Origin: Spodoptera frugiperda
Taxonomy: Eukaryota > Arthropoda > Insecta > Lepidoptera > Noctuidae
Direction of reading: 5' to 3'
DNA: 64,000 nucleotides
NCBI RefSeq assembly: GCF_023101765.2
Contig: NC_064229.1
Location: 3,786,001-3,850,000 of the forward strand
Below the pieces are notes generated by a model that was given only the letters and a program-made list of their open reading frames with translations, was not told the DNA's origin and searched no databases. Positions 42,542 through 52,915 of the stretch are shown in pieces (position 1 is the first letter of the stretch; every line of letters begins with the position of its first letter). The position numbers were made by a program, and so were the translations under genes.

Positions 42542-43666
42542 ATGGCTGCTGGGACGGCCGCTGGTACGGCTGTTAAAGCATTTTTCACCTATATTTTCGA
42601 CACAGTACACTGCGCCGGTATCAATGGCAGGGATAATGGATTTGGTAACAATTATGTTTGGGCTGGATCTTTGGAATCAGGTCTCCAGATAGCCACACAC
42701 CACAGGAAACCATTGATGGTGATCATTCACAAATCGTGGTGCACAGCCTGTAGAAATTTAAAGCCAAAATTCGCCAACTCTCCAGAAATTCAAACGCTAA
42801 GCAAACACTTTGTTATGGTCAATTTGCTTGATGAAGAGGAGCCGAAGAACAATGTTTTTGCTCCAGACGGGACTTACATACCCAGGTACACGTTACTTTG
42901 CTCTAAAATCTAAAATCTACATAACTTATTACTTGTGGACAAAACCCTATCACCGTCTTTTGATGTTAATGACCTAGAGTGAATTACAAACTGTTAAGGA
43001 GTTCCAACAGCTGTTCTGTCCATCTTGAAAGATGAGGAGTACCTATTTCTAAATTTCTTATGTTCAAAACCAGAAATTCTAAAGTATTTCTTACTCTATT
43101 TTTATAGTGAAATAGAGTGTAATCTTAATTTTGACTTCCTTCAGCCTGTCGATCAACCCAATCCCGTTCCCCAGAATTCCGATTAATAAAACTTATTAGT
43201 ATCTTATCTCTTTTAAATGCTTGACCTAAAACTAAGAATACAATAAAAGGTCTAAGTTATACCTTTCTTTTTTTTATAATAACGATTGTAAGACATATTA
43301 TATGACTTAAAATAACGATTTACTCGCGTAAATTTATTGAAAAAGCTCTGCTTAAAAAAAATAAGGCATTGCACGAAGTTTCCGCGTCACCGCACGCTGG
43401 TCATGAGGCAGAGTTTCTCTGTGACTCGAAACTAGTAGAGCTTTTTTCAGTATATTTACATACGTGAGTTAACCGTTGCTTTTTGTCAATTATTACTTCT
43501 TCCTTGCAGAATTCTCTTCATTTCACCAAAAGGTATGGTGGATCCCGATATAGTAAACGAGGAAGGAAGTAGCCAACACAAATATTTCTACAGCAAACCC
43601 GAACAAATTGCCAAGTCTATGAAGAAAGTTCTCGACAAATATACTGAAGAACAATTCGATGTATGA
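42542..43666 (+). CDS. TXNDC12: TXNDC12/ERp18-like thioredoxin-fold protein
   Basis: Exons 42542-42885 and 43510-43666 (donor AG|GTACAC, acceptor CTTGCAG, codon split after two bases) give 166 residues. The thioredoxin-like core matches ERp18: NGFGNNYVW (32-40), PLMVIIHKSWCTACRNLKPK with the CTAC active site at 67-70, VMVNLLDEEEP and YIPR with the cis-proline at 114, then ILFISPKG and KYFY. The family is an ER oxidoreductase. The first 26 residues stand where the signal peptide should be but are only weakly hydrophobic (VKAFFTYIF), and no KDEL-like end is present. A donor-like GTATGA at 43661 and an acceptor TTGCTTCCAG at 43829 could replace the last residue by DARR. A polyadenylation hexamer lies at about 43906. 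The gene sits inside an intron of the minus-strand gene. Confidence 0.93.
43390..43480 (-). mobile_element. MITE remnant in the TXNDC12 intron
   Basis: Reversed relative of the MITE at 19805: ctctgtgactcgaaactagt followed by agagcttttttcagtatatt and acgtgagttaaccg. Confidence 0.6.
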
Positions 43667-44450
43667 CGAGTTAATATGTAGAAAAATTGTTACAAGAGAT
43701 GAAATCTACATTGAAATATAAACCTTAGATATAGAGCTTAGATTTCAAAATGACTCACATCTCCCTGTTGAAATGTAAAGAGTAAATTCTTGTTGTTGTA
43801 GTGAACTGACACCGAATTTGTTGCTTCCAGGATGCGCGGCGTTAGATCGACAATATATTTGGCAAACTGTGATAATGATAACTATGATGACACTGTAATT
43901 TGTACTAATAAACGTTGTAACCGCGTATTTATGTGTTTTATTTCTTTGTTGATAACTTTAATGTGACAAACTTGTAAGGTGTTGCTTAATTTGTGTTTCG
44001 AAACGTAAACAATGCCAGTACCCTTAGTAGTTTGCTTTACATTTAAAAAAAGGGTACTGTACATTTTACTATCTTTGCGTATTACTGAGATTATTATTAG
44101 TTTCCTGATAGTATTTCATGACCAATTTTCATGTTTTCTAATAAAATAACGGATTGATTTTGGCAAATAGGCTCAAATATTCTCGCGCTTTATTGGATCC
44201 GCAACTGGGAAAGTTATTGCAAAATTTTTTAAGAGACAAAGTGCACTTTACACGTCAATTATATAAACGTAAAAATAGAAATAGTGTATAACCTTGATCT
44301 TTACTTCTACTACTTATCGCTCGTATAAGTTAACTGTTACATTTCAAATCAATAAGCTTTAAAGTTTCGCCGGTCATAGCGTGTCTATTATTCCTGCAGA
44401 CTGCATGTTATAATTTCAGATATACCTAAAATAAAAATTAAAGTACTTAC
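43667..44450. other. TXNDC12 3' end and intron of the minus-strand gene
   Basis: Transcript 3' end probably near 43910-43930 (aataaacg). The rest is AT-rich and shows no gene. Confidence 0.45.
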
Positions 44451-44598
44451 ATCTTCGACGACGGGCTCCACGTACATCTCCATGGTGTTGTTGAGTGGTG
44501 GGAGTGGCATCGGCATGGGAGATGCCGCCGCCGAGGACCGGCGGGATATGCTGTTGCAGGAGCATTGTGACACGGACCGCCGAGACCGGGGAGATTCT
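44451..44598 (-). CDS. Exon 2 of an unidentified minus-strand gene
   Basis: Acceptor TTGTCCACAG|A and donor GAT|GTAAGT are both strong. The single leading base completes the codon left open by the exon ending at 47240, and the exon ends in phase 0. Peptide: ESPRSRRSVSQCSCNSISRR, SSAAASPMPMPLPPLNNTME, MYVEPVVED. It is GC-rich compared with its AT-rich surroundings, as expected for coding DNA. Ser/Arg-rich then Pro-rich, probably disordered. Family unknown. Confidence 0.8.
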
Positions 44599-44904
44599 CT
44601 GTGGACAAGATGAATAAATGGTCTGTTAGTTTTTATCGATACTTTTGTAGGCAAGAAATCTTCTTGATGATTTGATTCGAAACTTTTCCTTGTGGAACTT
44701 TAGAACAATTTTTGTTTAGTTTTGTGTCCTCATTATAATATGTGCATATACTTATATATGAAATCTATAAATACACCATGCTCTTTCGAAAAAATGTCTT
44801 AATTGTATGTTATGAATTTTAATAAATTGAATATTACTAGGTTTTCATTTTAATGAATCTTGGGTTATAAAGTTATAGCAGATTGGTATCTAAATAACTA
44901 TTGG

Positions 44905-45047
44905 AGATTACATACTAATGGAGAGAAGCTCTACTAGTTTCGAGACACAGTGGGACTCATGAGTCATAAGCAGCGTGCGCAGACGCAGCGACGTCGCAGC
45001 CTACCTTGCCTAGCCTGAGTAGGCTACGCGACGTCGCTGCCTGATTT
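44905..45047. mobile_element. MITE, relative of 19805-19981
   Basis: tactaatggagagaagctct, actagtttcgagacacagtg, gcagacgcagcgacgtcgca. A second inverted CpG-rich pair, gcgacgtcgcagcctacc/gtaggctacgcgacgtcgct, folds within it. Confidence 0.65.
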
Positions 45048-45385
45048 TTATTTAATTGAGAATTAAAAAAATTGACATTTAAGTAGGTTAAGTAATATAA
45101 AACACAGATAAACGACCGCACAATAACACAAAATCAGAGCTACAATAGATTTTCCTAGATTATGTTTCTTACCTTCCTCTTGCCTTCAACAGTCAATTAA
45201 GTGATTATGTGCATCACAAGCAGTTCTAGCGATGTTTATGTATAACTCCTGATTGTTATGTGCATGTGTTGTACGTGGTTACATAGAGGTAGTTACGGTA
45301 AACCACATTCCAAGACTAACAAGAAAATAACAATGTTTAAATTGGAACTCATATATGTGTAAGAAAAATGCAGTAAATGATATAG

Positions 45386-45487
45386 TACCGTAAAACGGAG
45401 TGAATAGAATTCGAGGGGTGAATAAATGTTGGGAAAATGTTCTAACATCTATTCACCCTTTGAATTCTATTCTCCCCGTTTTACCGA
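45386..45487. mobile_element. Palindromic MITE family M1, copy 3
   Basis: Left taccgtaaaacggagtgaat agaattcgagg; right complement taccggtaaaacggggagaa. Best-preserved member of the family (about 100 bp), foldback throughout. Confidence 0.85.
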
Positions 45488-45494
45488 TATGCAT

Positions 45495-45690
45495 AGTGAT
45501 CCTGACAATAAAACCTCACAGAAAACCGACGTGAAACAACGCTTGCTTGTGTTTCGTTGTGTGAGTGAGGTTACCGGTTACAACCCTTAAATTCCTAACC
45601 CCCAATACGTGTGTTCAAGTGTACATAGGCGACAGCGATTGCTTACCATCAGGTGATCCGTCTGCTCGTTTACAGACTTATTCCAGAATA
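45495..45690 (-). repeat. Interspersed repeat SY, copy 3
   Basis: gaaaaccgacgtgaaacaac, gcttgcttgtgtttcgttgt, gtgagtgaggttaccgg, then the reverse of the 10262 copy to ttaccatcaggtgatccgtc. Confidence 0.75.
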
Positions 45691-46290
45691 AAAAAAAATC
45701 TATCTTTGGACACTATCTCTACAGCTAGACATATAAAGAAAGCTCCATATTTCTTCCATTACATAACCGTAGTTCCAAAACATTACTATGGGACAATACA
45801 CCATTGACACATCACTACATATTATTATACATGCAGAAACAGTGCGTTGTCATCGACAGAATATTAATTACTATACATTTTAATTAGCCATCGGTCATCA
45901 GACGCGGGAAGCCGTGGGAACTGGGCTATAGAAAACAACTGATGTATTTGTCACCTACCTGCTAATTATAACTTTTCGTTATGTGTCGATATTTATAGAA
46001 CTTTATGAATATTTTAAAGGGAAGGGAAAGTTGTGAATATTGAAGAATGTTTTTGATCTGTTGATAGTTAATATGGCTGTATGTATACAATGAGGGCTCA
46101 TATCCCAAGCATTTGTAACTCTCAGTAATCCAGTGAAATCTTACATCAGTAGCTCGTTAAATATTCTATAGTACTTCATAATATTACAAATAACTAATAC
46201 AAAATAGGAACATTACTAGTGCTACAAGAAGGCATGAATGAACCCTGACGTAAGCCAAGCTTGTAAGACACAATACCGTTTCTCAGAATT
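45691..46290. other. No gene seen
   Basis: AT-rich noncoding DNA within the probable intron between the exons at 47240 and 44598. Confidence 0.45.
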
Positions 46291-46556
46291 AGGCTGCTTT
46301 TCTACCAAACATATTCGTTGGTACACATAGCTTAGCACTGGTGGAAACGGACTCAACTAAGCTATGTTTTTATATGGAGAGAAGCGTGCTATGGATGGTT
46401 TCCCGAATCGATACATTGCGTACACGACCTGCGCATCGTCCTTGTACAGCTACATAACTTAGTATCATTTGAAACAGTCACATATATTCACAGCTTAACT
46501 ATTACATCTTCGTAGCATAGCTACATAGCACATCTCTTGTGGAAAAGCACCGTTAG
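46291..46556. mobile_element. MITE with TTA target site (Harbinger-like)
   Basis: Ends GGCTGCTTTTCTACCAA and, as complement, CGGTGCTTTTCCACAAG, each flanked by TTA. Interior with palindromic ctaagctatg/catagctaca segments. A 3-bp TTA/TAA duplication suggests the PIF/Harbinger group. Confidence 0.7.
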
Positions 46557-46965
46557 ACTCAACTTTTAATAGACCAATTCTGTCAATAGAAAATAAACTA
46601 CTCTGACGTAAACGAGTCCATTAATCCTACAACGGATCGACAGACGGATGCGATTGAGAACTAGGAATGTTTATTTCAGCAGCCAACCAAAAAATTTTGA
46701 CAGAACTCCCTCCAAAACTGTATAAATAGAATCGTGAACAAGTTAATGAGTCCTTAAATCGTGTAGCGGCGTGAAGATTGGCTGTAAAAGCGACTAGTTG
46801 GGAGGCATAAAACGTTAATGTACCGTCTTTGTGGACTTCTGAAACTACATCGCGAGGAATTTCTAATAGCTAGTCAGTAAGAATAGGTTTGGTATATTTT
46901 TTATGACGGCGTAGTCAGCAAAGACCATACGGGATCAGAGTTCTATAGAATTGTCTACGACCACA

Positions 46966-47113
46966 ATCGGGTTGATCTCCAAAACGGGCGTGTTCCTCTG
47001 ATCGCTCTGGCGCTTTTCAGATATAGATATTTAATGGTGATTATGTATCCAGTTTAAAATAACAAAAACATACTATAAGCGCCAGAGTACGCCCATTTTG
47101 AAGATTGACCCAA
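46966..47113. mobile_element. Short foldback MITE
   Basis: Left cgggttgatctccaaaacgg ... gctctggcgcttttc; right aagcgccagagtacgcccat tttgaagattgaccca. About 30 of 40 arm positions pair, around an AT-rich centre. Confidence 0.75.
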
Positions 47114-47239
47114 TGCAGTTTCTAATCTATGTAACGATATTTGCTTAAGTATCTACTCTATTAGATCAGTCAGACATAAAAGAATTTTTAACTAAAACAT
47201 ATTTCAAAAACACCACAATTTCAAGTCCACATTAATTAC

Positions 47240-47397
47240 CTTCTGCTTCTCCGACACACGTGGTGAGAGGTCCGTTCACATCTGCATCTAACAGGCACGA
47301 AGTACCCCAACTGGGGCAAAGGCCCAGGCTCCGTTGAGTCACTCGAGTCACTCCACTCAGGCTGGCTAAAAAGCCCCATGTCCAACGCAGACGGCAT
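47240..47397 (-). CDS. First coding exon of an unidentified minus-strand gene
   Basis: The ATG at 47397 (context AAAATGCCG) opens MPSALDMGLFSQPEWSDSSD, STEPGPLPQLGYFVPVRCRC, ERTSHHVCRRSR, ending two bases into a codon at donor AAG|GTAATT. The next exon (44598-44451) supplies the third base exactly. Composition: acidic Ser/Pro start, then Cys/Arg/His-rich. I do not recognise it; an N-terminal cytoplasmic tail of a membrane protein is one possibility. The gene spans at least 7.5 kb and contains TXNDC12 on the other strand. Confidence 0.75.
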
Positions 47398-47427
47398 TTT
47401 GAAGAAAATTCAGTTCTTTTTTTAAAC

Positions 47428-47563
47428 AAACACTTTTTTATTAGGAGTGTAGGTTGCCAGTTGCAATTTTATTTGTTTTTTTTTATTATTGAAAACTCTG
47501 TTGATTTTTTTAAAAACACTTTTTTATTACGAGTGTAGGTTGCCAGTTGCAATTTTATTTGTT
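47428..47563. repeat. Two direct 50-bp repeats
   Basis: acacttttttattaggagtg, taggttgccagttgcaattt, tatttgtt occurs at about 47430-47479 and again at about 47516-47563 with one or two differences, just upstream of the minus-strand gene start. Confidence 0.85.
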
Positions 47564-47564
47564 A

Positions 47565-47775
47565 TAGCTACTTCCGCGCGGTTTCACCCGCTCTACTCGG
47601 TTCCTTTTAATTGTAGCGTGATGTTTTATAGCCTATAACCTTCCTCGATAAATGTGCTATCCAACACAAAAAGAATTATTCAAATCGGACCAGTAGTTCC
47701 GGAGATTAGCGCGTTCAAACAAACAAACAAACAATCAAACAAACTCTTCAGCTTTATAATATTAGTATAGATTTT
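47565..47775 (-). repeat. Lepidopteran interspersed repeat
   Basis: cttccgcgcggtttcacccg, tttatagcctataaccttcc, tcgataaatgtgctatccaa, ttccggagattagcgcgttc and (caaa)n, then ctcttcagctttataatatt. A related tail is at about 24690-24720. Confidence 0.75.
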
Positions 47776-49055
47776 ATTTTATTTTATTTGCTGTTCCTTC
47801 TCAGTTTTTGCGGTCTTCTATAAGTCATGCAACACTATTATCATAAATTGTAAAGTTAGACCGTTTATTTGGACACACTAATCTCTTTAACTTGCTATCG
47901 GATTTGTACAATGCCCGATTATAGAGGTTATGGGTTATCTAACACTATTTAAGTACTTCTAAACTGTTTCCGAAATTTAAATCCATAAGTAAGAGATATA
48001 TTAACACTCATATACAAGTGATATATATAGTTCAATCATACATTTCTGCACACATTACAATTAGTGTACTTTTTTATTACATCATAGTCATATCATCAGT
48101 TCTAGATACTATGTTATTTTCAGAATCTAAATACGAAGTATGCTGACACTTAAATCAAAGAAAATCTCAAATCCTTCACTTGAACACTTTATCGATACCA
48201 CAAAACAACAACTCCAATCCAAACTATTGAAAAACAATTAGAAAGTTTTTAAAAAGGTCCAATTAACACACGCTCTTGTTTATATTGATAATTGTCTACT
48301 AATTACACTCTTTGAGTATTCAAACACGTGTCAATTCCAGAGAAATTACAGCAGACACGACTTACTTTTAGAAATTCAGTACTACAGAATGAATTTAGTG
48401 TACAAACAATATGATAACTTGATAAGGTGTCGCGGGTGCGTCTACAATTATTAAATCGGAATAGTAATGATATAAAGATAAGATATACTTGTAATAATAA
48501 TCATTTTTAGGTTAACGGACGTACATTCGGAGCGCCAAGCCCAAATATTATCGGTAGCCCAAAAAAATATTGTTTGGTGGATTACGGTACGTGTTATTGT
48601 AGTTACGATTGATTTATAGATGCAATCTTATTGCTGTGATAATAATTGTGATGTTGTGGTAGTGAACTTTCTACACGATCACTGAGCAAGTACATGGTAG
48701 CGTTCTGATGACACGGGAAGCCTTCAAGTGTCTAGTTTTTGGGGAAAAATATTGAAAACTTTATTGCACAAACACTGTGAAATTGGCGGACTTAATGCCG
48801 TGGGCTCAATGGTTCTCTGACAGCCAACCATTGGGAGGTGCAGAACGATTAAGGTGCAAAGTTACAAAAGAGACAGCATAATGTAAAGAACAGAAGATAG
48901 TAATAGGAGTAGATATAACTATTATTATAGTCGATATAACTGTAGAAGATATGGAAACATATTATCGCGTGCTTAAGGTGCTTTTTTCGTTTCTTTCTAC
49001 CTCTCTGATAGTCACCAATAGTAACTAGGTGCTCCTAAGGAGATACTAAAGGGCT
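47776..49055. other. No gene seen
   Basis: AT-rich; the 5' side of the minus-strand gene lies here, but no promoter-like block was identified. Confidence 0.4.
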
Positions 49056-49056
49056 C

Positions 49057-49177
49057 TTAGTACGAGTTTGTTTTACGTTTGAGGAGATCGAAACAGTCAG
49101 CACTTTGATTGGTTGATTCATTCGAGTCAGCCTATTGTTTCGATCTTGTTATACGTACAACAAACTCGTACTAAAGG
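49057..49177. mobile_element. Foldback MITE with about 38-bp arms
   Basis: Left ttagtacgagtttgttttac ... gagatcgaaac; right gtttcgatcttgttatacgt acaacaaactcgtactaaa. A one-ended relative at 59936-59975 (ttagtacgagtttgccttac ... caatcgaaac) and a remnant at 55795-55815. Confidence 0.8.
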
Positions 49178-50129
49178 TACGGATCCTCTGAATAGATCAA
49201 CTTTGGAACCTCCACTGCCAACTTCTGATAGCGCACAGCCATATTTCGACATATCTACAAATACAGGTAAAAGCCTGCTCCTGTTCAAGAACATAAATCC
49301 TATTTATAATTCACCGCAGTAGCCGAGGTAGATAAGATATTGCTCTTTCTTTAGACTGTAGCAGTTCCTGGGAAGCATTGGTAAATTGGGCACAATTTTG
49401 TCAGAAATCGAACGATCTTACTAAGAAATCTGCTAAATTAAAAAATAACTATGGGATTTCTAATTTTAGAATTTACAATTGTAAGATTTATAATGAAATT
49501 TTCATCTTTCTTTCTCGATAAATAACCGTAGAAACAAATAAACAAGAATAAAAATATTTTGTTTTGTTAGTGGTACTTAGGTACTTAGGCACTTTTAATC
49601 TTCAGGGAAGACAGTGTAGCACGGTGGTCACGTGCTGCCGTACAACTTGCACGAGCAAGGCTCAGGGGAGACGCATGTCTTCCAAGGACTACCGTAATGT
49701 GTTCTGTTAGAGAATCCGGCCCTCCTTACAGGTGCTGAGGATGGCCACCGGGGTGGTTTTAGTGAGGTAAAAATTCCACACTCCCTTGTCTTTTATCCGA
49801 AGAGAGGGTCAGGATACGATAATCCTAGATTCCGGCAACTTGCTCTTCTTCCGGGAAGGAGACCGTAAATACGGATTTCTCGTAAGTCTCTCGTCAACAA
49901 CGTGTGTGAGGTCTAGAGACAGTGTGTCGAACAGGGTAGCGACCTTATACTCAGAATATCTAACCGGTATTCGCTGAAGGTACAGGATATGCGCCGACCT
50001 CGACCATTGTGACGACGAAGTAAGGCTCTGTATGAGGAAATTTCAAAAGCCATACAGTAAGGAAACACACTTCACGTTAGTTAGTCAATAGGTGGGCACA
50101 CGGAATAGCGATGAGTTGAAAATAGGGCC
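49178..50129. other. Probable 5' region of the RTE element, no gene
   Basis: 49708-49790 (gaatccggccctccttacag, gatggccaccggggtggttt) resembles the fragment at 41365. From about 49600 GC content rises compared with the flanks, so part of this may belong to the LINE that follows. Confidence 0.35.
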
Positions 50130-52345
50130 ATTTGATATGGGCAGCGAAACCATCGGGGCCACGGCTGGTCGACTTTATGGAGAGGGAGAGATCTCTATTT
50201 GGTGAACTCCTTCTTCCAGAAGCGACCGGTCAAGAAGTTACAGTGGATATGAACACCAAAAATGAGAACTTCATATGGCGACCGATTGATGTATATTCAG
50301 TGATGTCTCTGCGATAGCGAAGGTGAAAACCGGTAGCAATCACCGTATTGTCAGGGGCACACTGAACATCAATGTCAGAGCGGTCACGCCTGGTGAAGTC
50401 CACGCTCCGCCCTGAACGTGCCCAGATCCAAAACCCCTAGCAGTTCCAACTCCAACTGCAAAAGTTAGTGTCTAGCTGATGGAAACGTGGACGAATAAAT
50501 AATGGGTTGGTGGAAACTTCCGAGCAGTGGGGCAGACTTCTTCAAGACCCCCGCCGAAACAGGCCCCAAAAGCTCTCCGACGGAACCTTAAAACTTCTTA
50601 AGGATCGTTGTGAGATGTAGGCTGCAGTTTCAGACGATATGTCTGAATACGGCAAGCTCAATAGACGAATTCGAAATACATGCGACGTGACCTGCGGGCC
50701 TATAACGCCGCAAGAGTCAGAGACTTAATTGAGCGAAACAAGGGCTCAAAAGTTCTTCGCAAAGTTCGTCTGTTGGGCAAAGCCAAATGACGAGGCTGAA
50801 GACCGAGATGGCAGCGTCATCTCGTCGAAGTCCGAGATCCTCGGAGAGCTCGAGAGGTTTTACGGACAGTTATACACCTCAACACGGCAACCCATCGTCG
50901 GTACAGCTCGGGACCCAAGAGCTAAACTGACGCGGCACTACACTGAGGATATCCCAGACATCAGCCTTACGAGATTAGGATGGCTTCAAACCTTAAAAAC
51001 AACAAGGCGCCGGGCGATTAGAATCATCGGAACTTCTGCGAGCGGGTAACCGATACTTTTTGTTATTCAATTCCGTCATACTCGAGGGAAACGCCGGCAC
51101 ATGGCAACGGAGTGTGGTGGTTTGTTCTTTAAAAAAGGCACAAGTCTGTAAAGAACCAGCACTTCTGAGCCAGTGTATAAGCTGTTTTCGAGGGTCATCC
51201 ACCGTCTCGAACGCAGGCTTGATCTCCAGCCTCCCGAACAAATTCCGAAAAGGTTTCAGTACCATAGACCACATTCAATTATACAGAAGACCGAGGAGTA
51301 TAACTTGCCACTATGCTTGGCGTTTGTGGACTATGAGAAACCCGATTCAATCGAAAGTGCTGCAGTCTCTCCAGCGGTGCCACATCGACTATAGATACAT
51401 CGAGGTTAGTGTTTGTATAACAACGACCAATCCGATCCAGGAAGAGACTACGAGCCTCCAGTTGCGGAAGGGCGTGAGACAGGGAGACGTTATATCTCAA
51501 ACTATTCACGCAACTGGAGGACGTTTTTAAGCTCTTGGACTGGAGCGGACGCGGCTCAACATTAATGGCGAATCATCACTCACCTCCGTTTCGCCGATGA
51601 CATAGGTAATGGCAGAGTCGCTGGAAGAGCTGGACCATGCTCAGCGACCTCAATACATAACAGGTTTAAAATGAACATGGACAAGACGAAAATTGTCAAA
51701 TGTCCATGTTGCACCTATACCGGTTGTCGTTGGGAACGATATACTCGAAGTTGTAGACCACTACACATACCTGGGTAGAATCCAGCTAGGTATCCAACTT
51801 CCAGAAAGAGGTCGCCCGAAGAATCCAACTCGGATGCAGCATTTGGGAAGTTAATGAAGTCTTCTCGTCAAAAATCCCGCAGTGTCTGAAGACCAGGATG
51901 TACAACCAGTGTGTGTTAGTGATGACGTACGGTACCGAACATGGTCCCTAACTGCTGGCCTTTTAGAAAGGCTCAGACGCCCAGCGCGCGATGGAGAGAG
52001 CTATGCTCGGAGTATCTTTGCGACAAAATCCGAAATATGGAAATTCGCCAAAGAACAAGAGTTACAGATTAGCTCTCAAAATATGCAGGCTGAAGTGGCA
52101 ATGGGCAGGCCACGTCGCTCGGAGGACTGATGGCCGCTGGGCCAGGAAGGTGACTGAGTGGCGACCGCGGACCGGAAGACGCAGCGTGGGCAGTCCCCTA
52201 GGTGGACCGACGACATCGTCAGAGTGGCGGGGAGCCAGTGGATGCAGGTGGCGGCTTGTCGTTCTACGTGGAGGACCAAGGGGGAGGCCTTTGTTCAGCA
52301 GTGGACGTCTCTCGGCTGATGATGATGATGATGATGATGAGATAC
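50130..52345 (+). pseudogene. Decayed RTE-type LINE
   Basis: Pieces of one LINE protein appear in order in changing frames. Endonuclease end: ...VDFMERERSLFGELLLPE, then VRGTLNINV (about 50350). RT: RDGSVISSKSEILGELERFY (about 50800), FRKGFSTIDHIQLY (about 51244), CLAFVDYEKPDS (about 51315), QLRKGVRQGDVIS (about 51450). C-terminus: LKWQWAGHVARRTDGRWARK (about 52090), followed by TEWRPRTGRRS. The tail gtcgtcagcagtggacgtct-like sequence ends in (gatgat)n at 52317-52341, as in RTE/BovB elements. At least five frameshifts and several stops; not functional. Confidence 0.88.
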
Positions 52346-52775
52346 TTTTAGTATTCTGATGTAACACCGAGGAATCTAGGCCATCCTACATGGATTACAC
52401 GAACTTATAATAATCTGTGATAGGTGGATATAATCCTTTGCTAATCCTCGTAGGTATTCAGAAGCCGTAGTAAGGAATAACTTACTCACATTAGTTAGTA
52501 ATAGTGCAGTGATGCGAAAAAGGGAAGGAAATATTTGTTAGACGGCTTTTCTGCCACAGCAATTGTAAAAAAGATCTTGTGTATGTTGTATTTTTGATTG
52601 GTCAAGATTCAAGAAGTCAAGTTAACCGCATCCTTATCATGTCAAAATAATCGAACAATATAATTCGTTTAAAGTTTTTATAGGTACAGGCTAATGCAAA
52701 AATAAAACTAAGAAATTTAGGTAACCTATTGATAAAGGTTAACCGTGTTTTGGGTTGAATAGAATAATAATTTTT
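52346..52775. other. No gene seen
   Basis: Noncoding sequence between the RTE tail and an SX repeat. Confidence 0.45.
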
Positions 52776-52915
52776 TGAGAAAGGATAATCATCCAATGAC
52801 TTCCCCCACTTTGGACGAGGCGAGAGGGAGTGTTCAGACTCTTGCTGACTAAAAACCACCCCGTTTTTACTCCTGCTTTTCGAGCCGGAGCCCGCTATGC
52901 AGTGCGCAGCTCCAG
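52776..52915 (-). repeat. SINE-like repeat SX, copy 6
   Basis: ataatcatccaatgacttcc, gagggagtgttcagactctt, gctgactaaaaaccaccccg, cttttcgagccggagcccgc. Confidence 0.8.

Noticed and set aside
52317..52341. (gatgat)n as a possible CRISPR-like or regulatory array
   Set aside because: It is a simple-sequence tail of the RTE element.
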